From Acidimicrobiaceae bacterium (GTDB lineage: Bacteria; Actinomycetota; Acidimicrobiia; Acidimicrobiales; Aldehydirespiratoraceae): 34,306 nt of DNA. Every line of letters starts with the position of its first letter. Within the stretch, counting starts at the first letter, position 1. The stretch spans positions 1-34,306 of the forward strand of contig VYFQ01000009.1 in the NCBI GenBank assembly GCA_009842325.1. Reading direction: 5' to 3'. The notes beneath the pieces were generated by a model that saw only the letters and a list, made by a program, of their open reading frames with translations, was not told the origin of the DNA and ran no database searches. Below are positions 1 through 8,001 of this stretch, piece after piece. Made by a program: the position numbers and the translations under genes.

Positions 1-1467
1 GGATTGCACCGTGGCGAGACGTCGCCTCGATCGAGGATCGCTCCGAGGTGGAGGCCCATTCGCAGGTGGCGGGTCGGGGGCGCGGGCGGGTCCATGACGG
101 ATCCGCTCCGGCGGCTCGATCGTGTACAGCCCCCGCCCGTCGGGCACCTCCCGCCAGCCGTGATGATGCACCTTCTGGTGACAGGCCCAACACAACAACA
201 TCATGTTGTCAATGTCAGTTCGCCCACCTCGCGACACCGGCTCGACATGGTGGCCATCACAGATCCACATGTCCGCGCCGCAGCCCCCGCAGGCTCCGTA
301 GCGGGCCCGCAGCGCGTTCATCTGGGCCTTGGTCGCCCGCCTCTTGGTGTGGCCGTGCCACAGCGGCACACCCTCAGAACTGAACACCACCCCCTTGATG
401 GCCGAGTTACAGAAGTGCTCCTCCAGCACACTCTCGGGGATCACCTCGCCGCCGGCTATCTCCGCGAACGCCCGGGTGCCGGCCGCGTCGAGATGCTGCA
501 CGATGGTGATGTCAGCCGACGGCTTGCTCCCGCAGCGGCACCTGCCGCCGGCACCGCCGCTGCGGCTTTCATCGGCTGTGCTGGATCCGCTCGCGTGGCC
601 GCCGCCGCTGCGTCCCCCACCGGCGCTCGCGGCGGACCCGTTCGTGCGGCTGTCCCCGCCGGTGCTGCTCTCACGGCTGCCATCGTGGGATCCGTCCGTG
701 GCACCGGCGATCCTGGCGTAGATGCTGCCATGCGACGTCAGCGTCTCTAACGCGTCGGCCATCCGCTGGCTGAGGCTGCGCTTGGCGCCGTCACTGTGCA
801 GATCGGCCCGGCGCAGCCGCTCGGCCTCCTGGAGGAACCGTTTGCGCACCTTGGCGCCCGTGACCGGGTCCAGCTCGCCCCGCACCAGCACCATCCCGTC
901 GTCGCCGTCGAAGATGCTCAACCGCCGCCGGGCCCGCTGCCGCCGGTACAGCTCCTCACCATCGTCAACTTGGCGCTGCGCCGCCCACCGGCCCGCCTCT
1001 CTCGCCAACTGCTCAGGCGACAGCACAGCAGCCTTGGCCAGAAGCTCCCCGTCCCGCTCCACCTGCTCGGAACTGGTCTTGTCACAGGTGCCTGCAAGCA
1101 CCCTGGCGTTCGCGACGGAGATCTCGCCGCTCTCGACCGCGTCGCGCACCGAAGGCAACCCCTCCAACTGCTTAGCCGTCTTCACCTGCCCCGCCGCGTC
1201 ACGCCGCGACAAGCCCACGGCCTGCGCCAGCACCCCCACACCGCCATCGCCGTGACGCTCCCGCACCGCGAGTCCAGCAGCTGCATCGGCCTGCAACACC
1301 GTCAACTGCCCGCCGAACGCCTTGCACTCTCCCAACAGCGCCCGCAGATCCGAGGTCGAAGTAGCTGGATCGTTCACCAGCCGGATCAACTCCGCCAACC
1401 CTTCCCGCACCCGCCGTGCCGTGTTCATCACCATGAGCACATGCTGCCACAGGGGTGTGACAATCAT
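1..1467 (-). CDS. DUF222 / HNH endonuclease domain protein (partial, C-terminus off window)
   Basis: An open minus-strand frame of at least 489 codons runs from an ATG at 1467 through base 1 without a stop. The N-terminal two thirds is the helical DUF222 (13E12 repeat) domain, recognisable by the segments LGECKAF, RHGDGGVGVLAQAVGLSRRDA, and LVRGELDPVTGAKV. A Ser/Gly/Ala-rich linker follows (about bases 520-700). The C-terminal HNH nuclease (about bases 170-310) shows a CxxC pair, then CDGHHVEPVSRGG, TDIDNMMLLC and ACHQKVHHH, which gives the paired-Cys zinc site and the HNH catalytic histidines. AAAGGG lies just upstream of ATG 1467; an in-frame ATG at 1434 is a good alternative. The family is multi-copy in actinobacteria and its biological role is poorly known; nuclease activity is inferred from the motif. 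The frame is easy to miss because it has no stop inside the window. Confidence 0.88.
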   Translation of the reverse strand, partial: MIVTPLWQHVLMVMNTARRVREGLAELIRLVNDPATSTSDLRALLGECKAFGGQLTVLQADAAAGLAVRERHGDGGVGVLAQAVGLSRRDAAGQVKTAKQLEGLPSVRDAVESGEISVANARVLAGTCDKTSSEQVERDGELLAKAAVLSPEQLAREAGRWAAQRQVDDGEELYRRQRARRRLSIFDGDDGMVLVRGELDPVTGAKVRKRFLQEAERLRRADLHSDGAKRSLSQRMADALETLTSHGSIYARIAGATDGSHDGSRESSTGGDSRTNGSAASAGGGRSGGGHASGSSTADESRSGGAGGRCRCGSKPSADITIVQHLDAAGTRAFAEIAGGEVIPESVLEEHFCNSAIKGVVFSSEGVPLWHGHTKRRATKAQMNALRARYGACGGCGADMWICDGHHVEPVSRGGRTDIDNMMLLCWACHQKVHHHGWREVPDGRGLYTIEPPERIRHGPARAPDPPPANGPPPRSDPRSRRRLATVQS

Positions 1468-1474
1468 CAGCCCT

Positions 1475-1500
1475 TTTCATGATAATTAGGTATAAAGCAT
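1475..1500 (-). promoter_or_regulatory. AT-rich promoter-like patch before the HNH gene
   Basis: This is an abrupt AT-rich stretch in GC-rich surroundings, immediately upstream of the HNH start. Read on the minus strand it holds TTTATACCTAATTAT, which offers -10-like hexamers. No convincing -35 could be assigned, so the promoter call rests on composition and position only. Confidence 0.35.
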
Positions 1501-1520
1501 GGAGCTGGAACTCCTAGATC

Positions 1521-1545
1521 TGTCCCGGCCGGCCGAGCCGGGACA
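1521..1545 (-). terminator. 9-bp perfect hairpin downstream of the EamA gene
   Basis: TGTCCCGGC (1521-1529) pairs perfectly with GCCGGGACA (1537-1545) around a 7-base loop. It lies 26 bases past the stop of the minus-strand transporter gene. There is no U-tract on the minus strand, so terminator function is inferred from position and stem strength. Confidence 0.5.
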
Positions 1546-1570
1546 CACACCCTTCAAGCTGCGCAGACTC

Positions 1571-2404
1571 TCAGCCGCTCGCAATGAGCGCTACGGCCAC
1601 CAGCGCAATCCCCAGTCCCAGCACTTGGACCCCCCGCAGTCTTTCTCGGAACACCAGCCACGCCCAGAACACCGTTGCGGCGGGGAACAGGGACGCGAGG
1701 ACAGCCGCCACGGATGTGGACCCCAGCCGGGCCGCAGTCAGGAACAGCGCGTTGCCGGCCGTCACCAGGGCCGCGATGCCGATCACGTGAGGCCAGACGC
1801 CGCGAGACGTAGCCAGAGGGAACCGCTTGGCGGCAATGATCACGGCCAGCACCACGAACCCGGACCCGCGCGCCGCCACGATGGGCCACAGCCCGCTGTC
1901 CTCGGCAGTATTGGCGAGGCAGACCAGCAGCATCCCGACACCGACGGCGCCACCCAGCCCGTAGAGCACGCTGGAGCCGACGGAGCCTCGCTGCTCGGAA
2001 CGGGCCGTGCTGACCAGCCCGATAGCCAGCAACCCGAGCAGGACCCCTGCGGTTGCGATCGGCGACAAGGCATCTTCACCGAAGAGTGATGCGACGATCA
2101 CTGGCAGTGCGGCCGCGCCCACGCCGGCCACCGGCGCCGCGATGCTGACCCGAGCGCGGGCGTATCCCGCATACAGCGCAACCAGACCGCCCGCCAGGAC
2201 GACCCCGCCCAATGCCCCCCACGCCACATCGGCCATGCTCGCCTCGCCCACCACCACCAACGCGGCCACGAACGCCAACACCAGGCCCACCAGACTGGAG
2301 GCGGCAGTCACGACGACCGGGTCGGCTCGCCGGCTGGCCAGACCGCCCAGAAAGTCCGATGTCCCGACTGACAGCGCGGCCAGCAATCCCAACAGCACCG
2401 TCAT
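1571..2404 (-). CDS. EamA/DMT-superfamily transporter
   Basis: This is a 277-residue, almost wholly hydrophobic protein with about ten predicted membrane segments arranged as two EamA repeats. Repeat 1 is roughly residues 3-135 and repeat 2 roughly 145-276. The second repeat ends with the usual pattern of a small-residue helix (AAVLASLFPAATVFWAW), a short basic loop (FRERLRG) and a last helix (GLGIALVAVALIASG). The family exports small metabolites, such as amino acids, across the cytoplasmic membrane; the substrate here cannot be told. It is divergent from the phosphodiesterase gene at 2518, with about 110 bases between. The start is ATG at 2404 with only a weak GGTGATG ahead. Confidence 0.85.
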   Translation of the reverse strand: MTVLLGLLAALSVGTSDFLGGLASRRADPVVVTAASSLVGLVLAFVAALVVVGEASMADVAWGALGGVVLAGGLVALYAGYARARVSIAAPVAGVGAAALPVIVASLFGEDALSPIATAGVLLGLLAIGLVSTARSEQRGSVGSSVLYGLGGAVGVGMLLVCLANTAEDSGLWPIVAARGSGFVVLAVIIAAKRFPLATSRGVWPHVIGIAALVTAGNALFLTAARLGSTSVAAVLASLFPAATVFWAWLVFRERLRGVQVLGLGIALVAVALIASG

Positions 2405-2517
2405 GACGACATCACCCGCGTGAGTCTGGCCGACTGATCGCTGACTTGCCGAGGTCGCGAGGTGGACGCAGCCACGACACCGGCCGCCCGGCCCAGCTCG
2501 GCGCGTACCCTCGGAGC

Positions 2518-3000
2518 ATGCCGCGGCTGTTTGTCGCTGTCTGGCCGCCCGAGGATGTGCTGGGGGAGCTGGTTGCCATGCCCAGGCCCGCGACTGACGG
2601 GCTGCGCTGGACCAAGCCCTTGCGGCTGCATGTCACCCTCCGGTTTCTTGGCCAGTGCGACGAAGCCGACGTCCAGGCGGCGCTGGCCGCCGCCCAACTG
2701 CCGGCGACCCAAGCGACCTTAGGGCCGCGTGTCAAGCGGCTGGGCCGCGGTGTGCTGATGATCCCAGCTCAGGGTCTCGACGACCTGGCGGCAGCAGTCG
2801 AGGCAGCCATCGCGCCGGTGGGCCTGCCGCCGGCCGACCATCCCTTCACCGGCCACCTCACCGTGGCCCGGTTCAAGCGCAAGCCCCCGCCCGGCTACCG
2901 GCCGGCGCTGGAGGCGTCGTTCGCGGTCACGGAGATCGCGCTCGTGAGGACCGAGCCGTCCGGCTCCTACACGAGCGTCGAGCGCTTCACGCTGGTCTGA
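2518..3000 (+). CDS. thpR: RNA 2',3'-cyclic phosphodiesterase (2H phosphoesterase)
   Basis: The protein has 160 residues, the usual family length. Both catalytic HxTxRF-type tetrads are present: H38-V-T40-L-R-F and H113-L-T115-V-A-R-F, preceded by the typical start PRLFVAVWPP. The family (LigT/ThpR) hydrolyses RNA 2',3'-cyclic phosphates to 2'-phosphates in the cytoplasm; the enzyme may act in RNA end processing. I chose ATG 2518 rather than an in-frame ATG 24 codons upstream. The protein family begins at this methionine, and the upstream residues (rich in Arg, Ser and Gly) are not conserved in type. A GGAG lies immediately before the ATG, which is an unusually tight spacing. Confidence 0.9.
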   Translation: MPRLFVAVWPPEDVLGELVAMPRPATDGLRWTKPLRLHVTLRFLGQCDEADVQAALAAAQLPATQATLGPRVKRLGRGVLMIPAQGLDDLAAAVEAAIAPVGLPPADHPFTGHLTVARFKRKPPPGYRPALEASFAVTEIALVRTEPSGSYTSVERFTLV

Positions 3001-3005
3001 GTCCG

Positions 3006-3082
3006 AGCGATCAGAACATGCGCGGGCAGGTGCAAGTCCGTCACGCCGGGGCGGAGTGTTTCCCGCTCATGTTCGCTTCGCT
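3006..3082. terminator. Imperfect inverted repeat between convergent genes
   Basis: Bases 3006-3026 match the reverse complement of 3062-3082 at 17 of 21 positions, with about 35 bases between the arms. The element sits between the convergent stops of the phosphodiesterase (3000) and the 2OG oxygenase (3149). It could act as a two-way terminator, but there is no U-tract and the arms have mismatches. Confidence 0.35.
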
Positions 3083-3148
3083 CACGGGCCGCTCGGGCCA
3101 CGGCCTCGCCCGTATGAACCAGATTCGCTCGCCTACCCGCTCAGCCTC

Positions 3149-4021
3149 TCAGTCGAGCAGGGCGTCGGAGCGGACCCGGCGCCGTTCGGCCTCCTCGTGG
3201 GCGGGAAGCACCCGGCCGAACAGTTGGCGGGTGCGCGCGACCCGGCCGATCACGCCTGGCTCCAGCGTGTAGGCGAAGATGGCGGCATGGCGGGGCCGGG
3301 ACCCGGCACCCACCCTGGTGACCCGGTGCAGCGAGTAACGGCCCCTGAAGATCTGCAGGTCGCCCGGACGCAGCTCCAGCGTCCGCACCCCCTCACGACC
3401 GCCGTCCAGCACGGCGGCGATGGCATCGAACCCCTCGTCGTCCCCTGAGCGGATCTGGGGGACGTATTCGAACAGGCCTCCCTCGTCGGCCGGCTGCACC
3501 AGCACGGTCACCGCGAAGTCGTTCGTGTCAAAATGCCAGGTGAACTGCTGTCCCGGATCGCAGATGTTCGAAGTGAGCCCGGCCAGCGGATCGTCGTAGC
3601 AGTACAGCGCAGGGATCTCCAGACAGTCGGCGATGAACCGTGCCACCTCCGGCGCCCGGAACAGCACGTCGGTGGCACAACTGGGATCCCAGGCATCGCC
3701 GGGGATGAAGCCGCTGGAGCGCTCGATGAACGTGTTCACCGGATGGTCGGCTGGGTAGTCCGGGTTGAGAGCGGTGTGGAAGTAGGGGTTGATGACCTGG
3801 GTGGAGTAGTGGGTGGCGTGCTTGCGTTCAACGATCTCGTCGTTGAGCCTCGCCACCGCCTCGGGCCGCACGAAGCTGCCCAGCACGGCGCAACCCTCTG
3901 ATCGCAGCCCAATCCGGGCGTCGTCCACCGCGGCCACATAGCCCGCGGAGTCCGGGGCGTGGATCGGGAAGGCTTGCAGATCGACAAGATCCGACAGTCC
4001 GAGAGGCGCCGCCTGCTGCAT
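3149..4021 (-). CDS. Fe(II)/2-oxoglutarate oxygenase, HalD/ArpA type
   Basis: The protein has 290 residues. The iron site is visible as WH163FD165TND and the distal histidine as SLH232RVTRV. A probable 2-oxoglutarate-binding arginine is R244 (RPRHAAIF). The segments GGLFEYVPQIRS and PGDLQIFRGRYSLHRVT are typical of the HalD/ArpA group within the cupin-fold dioxygenases. Because the HxD aspartate is kept, this is expected to be a hydroxylase-type enzyme rather than a halogenase, which has Gly or Ala there. The start is ATG 4021, supported by the strong GGAAGGGGAAG upstream; an open frame extends further but inside the preceding gene. It is the third gene of a minus-strand set with the DddP-like and dehydrogenase genes, 16 bases behind the latter. 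The substrate is unknown; osmolyte or amino-acid derivatives are plausible from context. Confidence 0.8.
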   Translation of the reverse strand: MQQAAPLGLSDLVDLQAFPIHAPDSAGYVAAVDDARIGLRSEGCAVLGSFVRPEAVARLNDEIVERKHATHYSTQVINPYFHTALNPDYPADHPVNTFIERSSGFIPGDAWDPSCATDVLFRAPEVARFIADCLEIPALYCYDDPLAGLTSNICDPGQQFTWHFDTNDFAVTVLVQPADEGGLFEYVPQIRSGDDEGFDAIAAVLDGGREGVRTLELRPGDLQIFRGRYSLHRVTRVGAGSRPRHAAIFAYTLEPGVIGRVARTRQLFGRVLPAHEEAERRRVRSDALLD

Positions 4022-4037
4022 TGCTTCCCCTTCCGTG

Positions 4038-4988
4038 TCACTTCTCCCAGTGGGGAGTCCAGTCGCCTTCCAGCCGCATCGACATTCTGGCATCGTCGGC
4101 GATGCGCCGGGCGACGCACATCTCTCCTGCGTCCAGGCCGTAGCGGGCCGCAGCCCGCTCGAAGGCACTGCGGGCCGCCGCAGTCACCGGCAGATCGGCG
4201 TCCACGCTCGCCTCGAGATCGGCGAGCAGGCCGAGGTCCTTGACGCACAGAGCAAGCGGGAACGACGGGTCGTAGTGGCCGGCGAAGATGCTGGGGGCAT
4301 CGTGGCGGGCGACGAAGCTGTCGCCGACGCTGCTGCAGACGGCCTCCCACAGGGTCCGCAGCTCCACGCCGTTGGCCAGGCCGACGGCGAAGCCCTCCCC
4401 CAGCGCAGCCGCGGCCGCGAACCACAGCTGGTTGGTGACCAGCTTGACCACATTGCCGGCACCGAGGGGACCGCACTCGATGACTGTTCCGAGGTGCTCC
4501 AGCACCGGCCGAACCACCGCCACGGGCCCCGGCTCGCCGCCCACGAACAGCGTGAGCTCGCCCCTACGGGCGCCGTCGACCGCGCCCGTCACCGGCGAGT
4601 CGACCACGGCCACCCCATCGGGCGCGGCCGAAGCCAGCTTCAGCACCAGTTCCCGGCTGTTGGTGGTGAGATCCACCCACACCGAGCCCGGTCTCATCGC
4701 GTCCAGCGCGCCGCCGGTCCCGGCCATCACCGCCTCGACCTGGGGCGGCCCCGGCAACGACGTCATGAACAGGTCGGCGTCCAGCGCGCAATCTCGCGCC
4801 GACTCCGCAGCCAGAGCCCCGATGTCCACCGCCGCAGCCAGCGCAGCCGCGTCTAGGTCATAGGCCGTCACCGAGTAGCCCGCTTCCACCAGCCGCCGGC
4901 ACATCGGCCCGCCCATGGTGCCCAACCCCAGGAAGCCGACCCTCGGCCCGGTCCCGCCCGACCCGGGACTCGACTGCGACGCCGTCAC
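4038..4988 (-). CDS. NAD(P)-dependent beta-hydroxyacid dehydrogenase (3-hydroxyisobutyrate dehydrogenase family)
   Basis: This 316-residue cytoplasmic enzyme has an N-terminal Rossmann domain with GFLGLGTMGGPM (about 18-29), the substrate-binding DSPVTGA (130-136), and the catalytic lysine in GNVVK182LVTNQ. A C-terminal helical domain carries K250-D251-L-G. These are the hallmarks of the 3-hydroxyisobutyrate/6-phosphogluconate dehydrogenase superfamily, which oxidises beta-hydroxyacids to semialdehydes. The gene starts with GTG at 4988, 11 bases after the stop of the DddP-like gene, so the two are probably co-transcribed. If the upstream enzyme releases acrylate from DMSP, oxidation of 3-hydroxypropionate to malonate semialdehyde would be a sensible role. 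That is inference, because family members use several substrates. Confidence 0.85.
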   Translation of the reverse strand: MTASQSSPGSGGTGPRVGFLGLGTMGGPMCRRLVEAGYSVTAYDLDAAALAAAVDIGALAAESARDCALDADLFMTSLPGPPQVEAVMAGTGGALDAMRPGSVWVDLTTNSRELVLKLASAAPDGVAVVDSPVTGAVDGARRGELTLFVGGEPGPVAVVRPVLEHLGTVIECGPLGAGNVVKLVTNQLWFAAAAALGEGFAVGLANGVELRTLWEAVCSSVGDSFVARHDAPSIFAGHYDPSFPLALCVKDLGLLADLEASVDADLPVTAAARSAFERAAARYGLDAGEMCVARRIADDARMSMRLEGDWTPHWEK

Positions 4989-4999
4989 GATCCGGCAAC

Positions 5000-6310
5000 C
5001 TAGACGAGGTCGAGGGGGTAGGTGGACAGCCGCTCGTGGCCGGTCTCGGTGATGAGGATCTGCTCCTCCAGCTTGACCCCCTCGCCGCCGGACTTCGGGC
5101 CCACGAAGGCCTCAACGCACATCACGGTGCCCGGCTCCAGCACGGCGTCGTAGCCCTCTCGCCCCCAGCGCTCGCGGGTGAACACCGACGGATACTCGTC
5201 GCACAGGCCCGCGCCGTGCGACAGCACCGTGTAGCAGTTGTAGTCGTCCAGCGACGGGTACCACGACCGCTGCGCCAGCTCGCGCACCGACGCTCCCGGC
5301 CCGTGCAGCTCGATGTTGTGCTCGATCTGCTCCCGGGCCAGCGACCACACGTCGTGCTGGGCCGCAGACGGCGCGCCCCCGCCGCACAACCAGGTGCGGG
5401 AGATGTCCACGCACGCGCCGTAGGCGCACACCATGTCGGTGTCGAAGCCCATCAGCTCTCCGGCCTGGACCCGGCGGCTGCTGACCTCCTGGTACCACGG
5501 ATTGGTGCGGGGGCCCGAGGCAAGCAGGCGGGTCTCGATCCACTCCCCGTAGCGGGCGAAGTTGCCAGCCTGAAGGGCCGCCCAGAGTTCCATCTCGGTG
5601 ACGCCGGGCTCGAACACCGCCCGCATGTCGCCGATGGCGGCCTCGCAGGCGTGCACTGCGCAGCGCATGGCCGCGATCTCCTCTGAGGACTTGACCACCC
5701 GGGCCTCCTCCATCAGCGACCAGGCATCGACGAGACAGACCCCCTGACCCTCCAGCGCCCGCATTCCGATCAGGTCAAGCTGGTCGACCGCCAGTCGCCG
5801 GTCGCCGCGCCCGTGCTCGGCCAGCAGACCGGCAATCTCGGAAGCCCACCGGTCGGCGACCTCCGGAGCCCGGGTCCCCGCATAGAAGTAGATGTACGAC
5901 AATCCCGGCCTGATCTCGTCCACCACCTCTGAGTGCGTGTCGAGGAACTCTCCCTTCGAGAACTCGAACAGCACCACCGGCCCGTCGGTGGCCACGAACG
6001 CGTAGCGCACCGCGTTGTGCATCGTCCAGATCGACATGTTGGTGGTGTCGGTGGCGTAGCGGATGTTCAGGGGGTCGTACAGCAGCGCGGCGTCGCACCC
6101 CGCGGCCCGTAGCTGTGAGCGCACCCGCTCGAGCCGGTAGCGCCGGATGGCCGTGCGGTCGGGCAGCCGCAGACCCGCCGCGAGCCACTCAGCCTCCAGG
6201 TCGGCTCCGGGCCCCAGGGAATGCATGTTGCGGTCCCCGTGGTCGAGCAGCCACTCCGGCGGCTCCGCACGAGCAACTCCGATCCGTGGACGATGCCTCG
6301 GTCCAGTCAC
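5000..6310 (-). CDS. dddP: M24-family DMSP lyase, DddP-like
   Basis: This 436-residue protein has a creatinase-like N-terminal domain (about 40-200) and an M24 pita-bread domain (about 205-436). Its closest remembered relative is DddP, which cleaves dimethylsulfoniopropionate to DMS and acrylate. Shared blocks include GEWIETRLLASGPRTNPW, DTDMVCAYGACVDISRTW, SHGAGLCDEYP and LITETGHERLSTYP. The residues published for Ruegeria DddP fall at constant offset: metal ligands D290, D292, D302, H365, E400 and E415, plus Y360 and the proposed catalytic base D371. Length also matches DddP (about 446). GTG 6310 is used because the pre-domain length then matches DddP; ATG 6226 with GGGGA upstream is an alternative. 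It is the first gene of a minus-strand set and divergent from the MttB gene. A related M24 Xaa-Pro peptidase or creatinase function cannot be fully excluded. Confidence 0.78.
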   Translation of the reverse strand: MTGPRHRPRIGVARAEPPEWLLDHGDRNMHSLGPGADLEAEWLAAGLRLPDRTAIRRYRLERVRSQLRAAGCDAALLYDPLNIRYATDTTNMSIWTMHNAVRYAFVATDGPVVLFEFSKGEFLDTHSEVVDEIRPGLSYIYFYAGTRAPEVADRWASEIAGLLAEHGRGDRRLAVDQLDLIGMRALEGQGVCLVDAWSLMEEARVVKSSEEIAAMRCAVHACEAAIGDMRAVFEPGVTEMELWAALQAGNFARYGEWIETRLLASGPRTNPWYQEVSSRRVQAGELMGFDTDMVCAYGACVDISRTWLCGGGAPSAAQHDVWSLAREQIEHNIELHGPGASVRELAQRSWYPSLDDYNCYTVLSHGAGLCDEYPSVFTRERWGREGYDAVLEPGTVMCVEAFVGPKSGGEGVKLEEQILITETGHERLSTYPLDLV

Positions 6311-6367
6311 GGCGAGATTCTGCCCTACGACTATCCCACAGTGGTGTCTCTACTAAGGTCGCGGGCA
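6311..6367. promoter_or_regulatory. Short divergent promoter region between dddP-like and mttB-like genes
   Basis: These 57 bases separate two divergent starts, so both promoters and any shared operator must lie here or inside the genes. AAGG at 6355-6358 lies nine bases before GTG 6368 and is a reasonable ribosome-binding site for the plus-strand gene. On the minus strand GGATAGT resembles a weak -10. No clear palindrome was found. Confidence 0.4.
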
Positions 6368-7884
6368 GTGGTCAGGCGAGGTCGACCCCGCGTCGCAACC
6401 CGGTCATCCGCCATCGCTCAGTTGCCGTGGCGGTCCGTGGAGAACCCGCACGGAACTCTTCAGGTGCTCGACGACGAGGGCCTGTCCACCGTCCACGCCG
6501 CGTCCATGCGTGTACTTGAGGAACTCGGCGTCGAGCTGTGGTCGCCGGAGGCCCGCAAGCTCTTCGCGGACGCCGGAGCCATCGTCGAGGACGAGGTCGT
6601 GCGGGTCGGCCGCGACATCGTGGAGGCCGCGCTGGCCACCGCACCGGCCAGCTTCACGCTCACCTCACGCAACCCGGCCAAGCAGCTTCGCGTCGGCGGC
6701 CGGAGCATGGCCTTCGGTCTGGTGGCCGGGCCGGCCGCAGTGCACGACGAGATCAACGGCCGGCGCAGCTCCAACATGGCCGACTACGAGAACTTCATCA
6801 GGCTCGCCCACTACTTCAATGCCATCCACATCATCGGCAACCAGGTCGTCGCTCCGATGGAGCTGCCCGCCAACACCCGCCACCTCGACGCCTACCGGGC
6901 CAACCTGGTGCTGCAGACCTGTCGTACCACTGCACCTCGATCGGCCGGGGCCGGGCGCTCGACGGGATCCAGATGATGGCCATCAGCCGGGGCGACACGC
7001 TCGACGAGATGGCGTCCTCGCCGGGGGTGACCACCATCATCAGTGTCAACTCGCCGCGCCGCTTCGACTCTGAGATGGCCAGCGGCCTGATGACCATGGC
7101 CGAGCACGGCCAGCCGGTGTCGGTCACCCCCTTCACGCTGATGGGGGCCATGGCCCCGGTGACGCTCGCAGCCGCGCTGGTGCAGCAGAACGCCGAGGCG
7201 CTGTTCGGGATCGCCCTCACCCAGCTCGTCCGCCCCGGCTCGCCGGTGCTCTACGGCGCGTTCACCTCCAATGTCGACATGCGCTCGGGCGCGCCCGCGT
7301 TCGGCACGCCGGAGCAGGTCAAGGCCAACGTGGCGTCGGGGCAGCTGGCCCGCCGGTACGGGCTCCCCTACCGGGCGTCGAACTCGAGCGCGTCGAACGT
7401 CGTGGACGCCCAGGCCGCCTACGAGACGCAGATGTCGCTGTGGGGCTGCATCCTGGGTGGGGCCAACCTCGTGTACCACGCAGCCGGGTGGATGGAGGGC
7501 GGGCTACAGGCCAGCTACGAGAAGCTGATCCTAGACGTGGAGATGCTCCAGCAGACGATGGAGTTCCTCACACCGGTTCCCGTTGCCAGCCCGGACCTCG
7601 CCTTCGAGGCCATGGAGCGGGTGCCCACCGGCGGCCATTTCTTCGGCGACGAGCACACCCTCGAGCGTTACGAGACCGCCTTCTACCCGCCGCTGATCTC
7701 GGACTGGCAGAACCACGGCGCCTGGGCCGACTCGGGCGGGCTCAACGCCACCCAGCGGGCCACCGCCGTCTGGCAGGCGGCGCTGGAGGAGTACGCCGAA
7801 CCGCCGCTCGACAGCGCCCGGCGGGAGCAGCTCGACGACTACGTCGAGCGCCGCCGGCGCGAGATCGGCGACGGCGAGCCGTAG
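6368..7884 (+). pseudogene. MttB-family (trimethylamine/glycine betaine:corrinoid) methyltransferase, frameshifted
   Basis: The gene is split between two frames. The N-terminal part (GTG 6368 to about 6913) has STVHAASMRVLEELGVE and ends in NLVL. The C-terminal part continues in another frame from DLSYHCTSIGRG (6916) to the stop at 7884. Adding one base near 6911-6916 would restore a protein of about 505 residues, the normal length for the COG5598/MttB superfamily. That family moves a methyl group from a quaternary or tertiary amine to a corrinoid protein. There is no in-frame TAG, so it is not a pyrrolysine enzyme and would fall with the glycine-betaine-type members. No corrinoid protein gene lies in the window. 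The lesion may be a real mutation or a sequencing or assembly error; both halves look otherwise well conserved, which favours a recent event or an error. Confidence 0.82.
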
Positions 7885-7932
7885 AGGCCGAGCGAGCAGG
7901 CGAGTGGACCCGGTCCTCGCCGATGAACGGCG

Positions 7933-7960
7933 AAGGGGCGGGGCCGAAGCCCCGCCCCTT
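7933..7960. terminator. Perfect 12-bp hairpin between convergent genes
   Basis: AAGGGGCGGGGC (7933-7944) pairs perfectly with GCCCCGCCCCTT (7949-7960) around a CGAA tetraloop. It lies 48 bases past the mttB-like stop (plus) and 42 bases past the proX stop (minus). Arms beginning and ending in A/T on both sides and the position between convergent stops suggest a bidirectional terminator. Confidence 0.75.
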
Positions 7961-8001
7961 CAACTGTTGGTCTCTGGTGAGGCCTCAGGCCTCGAGAGTG
8001 G

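Noticed and set aside
3149..4021. Halogenase of the BesD/HalD kind
   Set aside because: The iron site keeps aspartate (HFD); halogenases have Gly or Ala at that place.
6905..6925. Programmed -1 frameshift in the mttB-like gene
   Set aside because: No slippery heptamer or following structure was seen at the junction, and the family is not known for recoding of this kind.
6368..7884. Pyrrolysine-containing trimethylamine methyltransferase
   Set aside because: No in-frame TAG occurs in either half; the break is a frameshift, not an amber codon.
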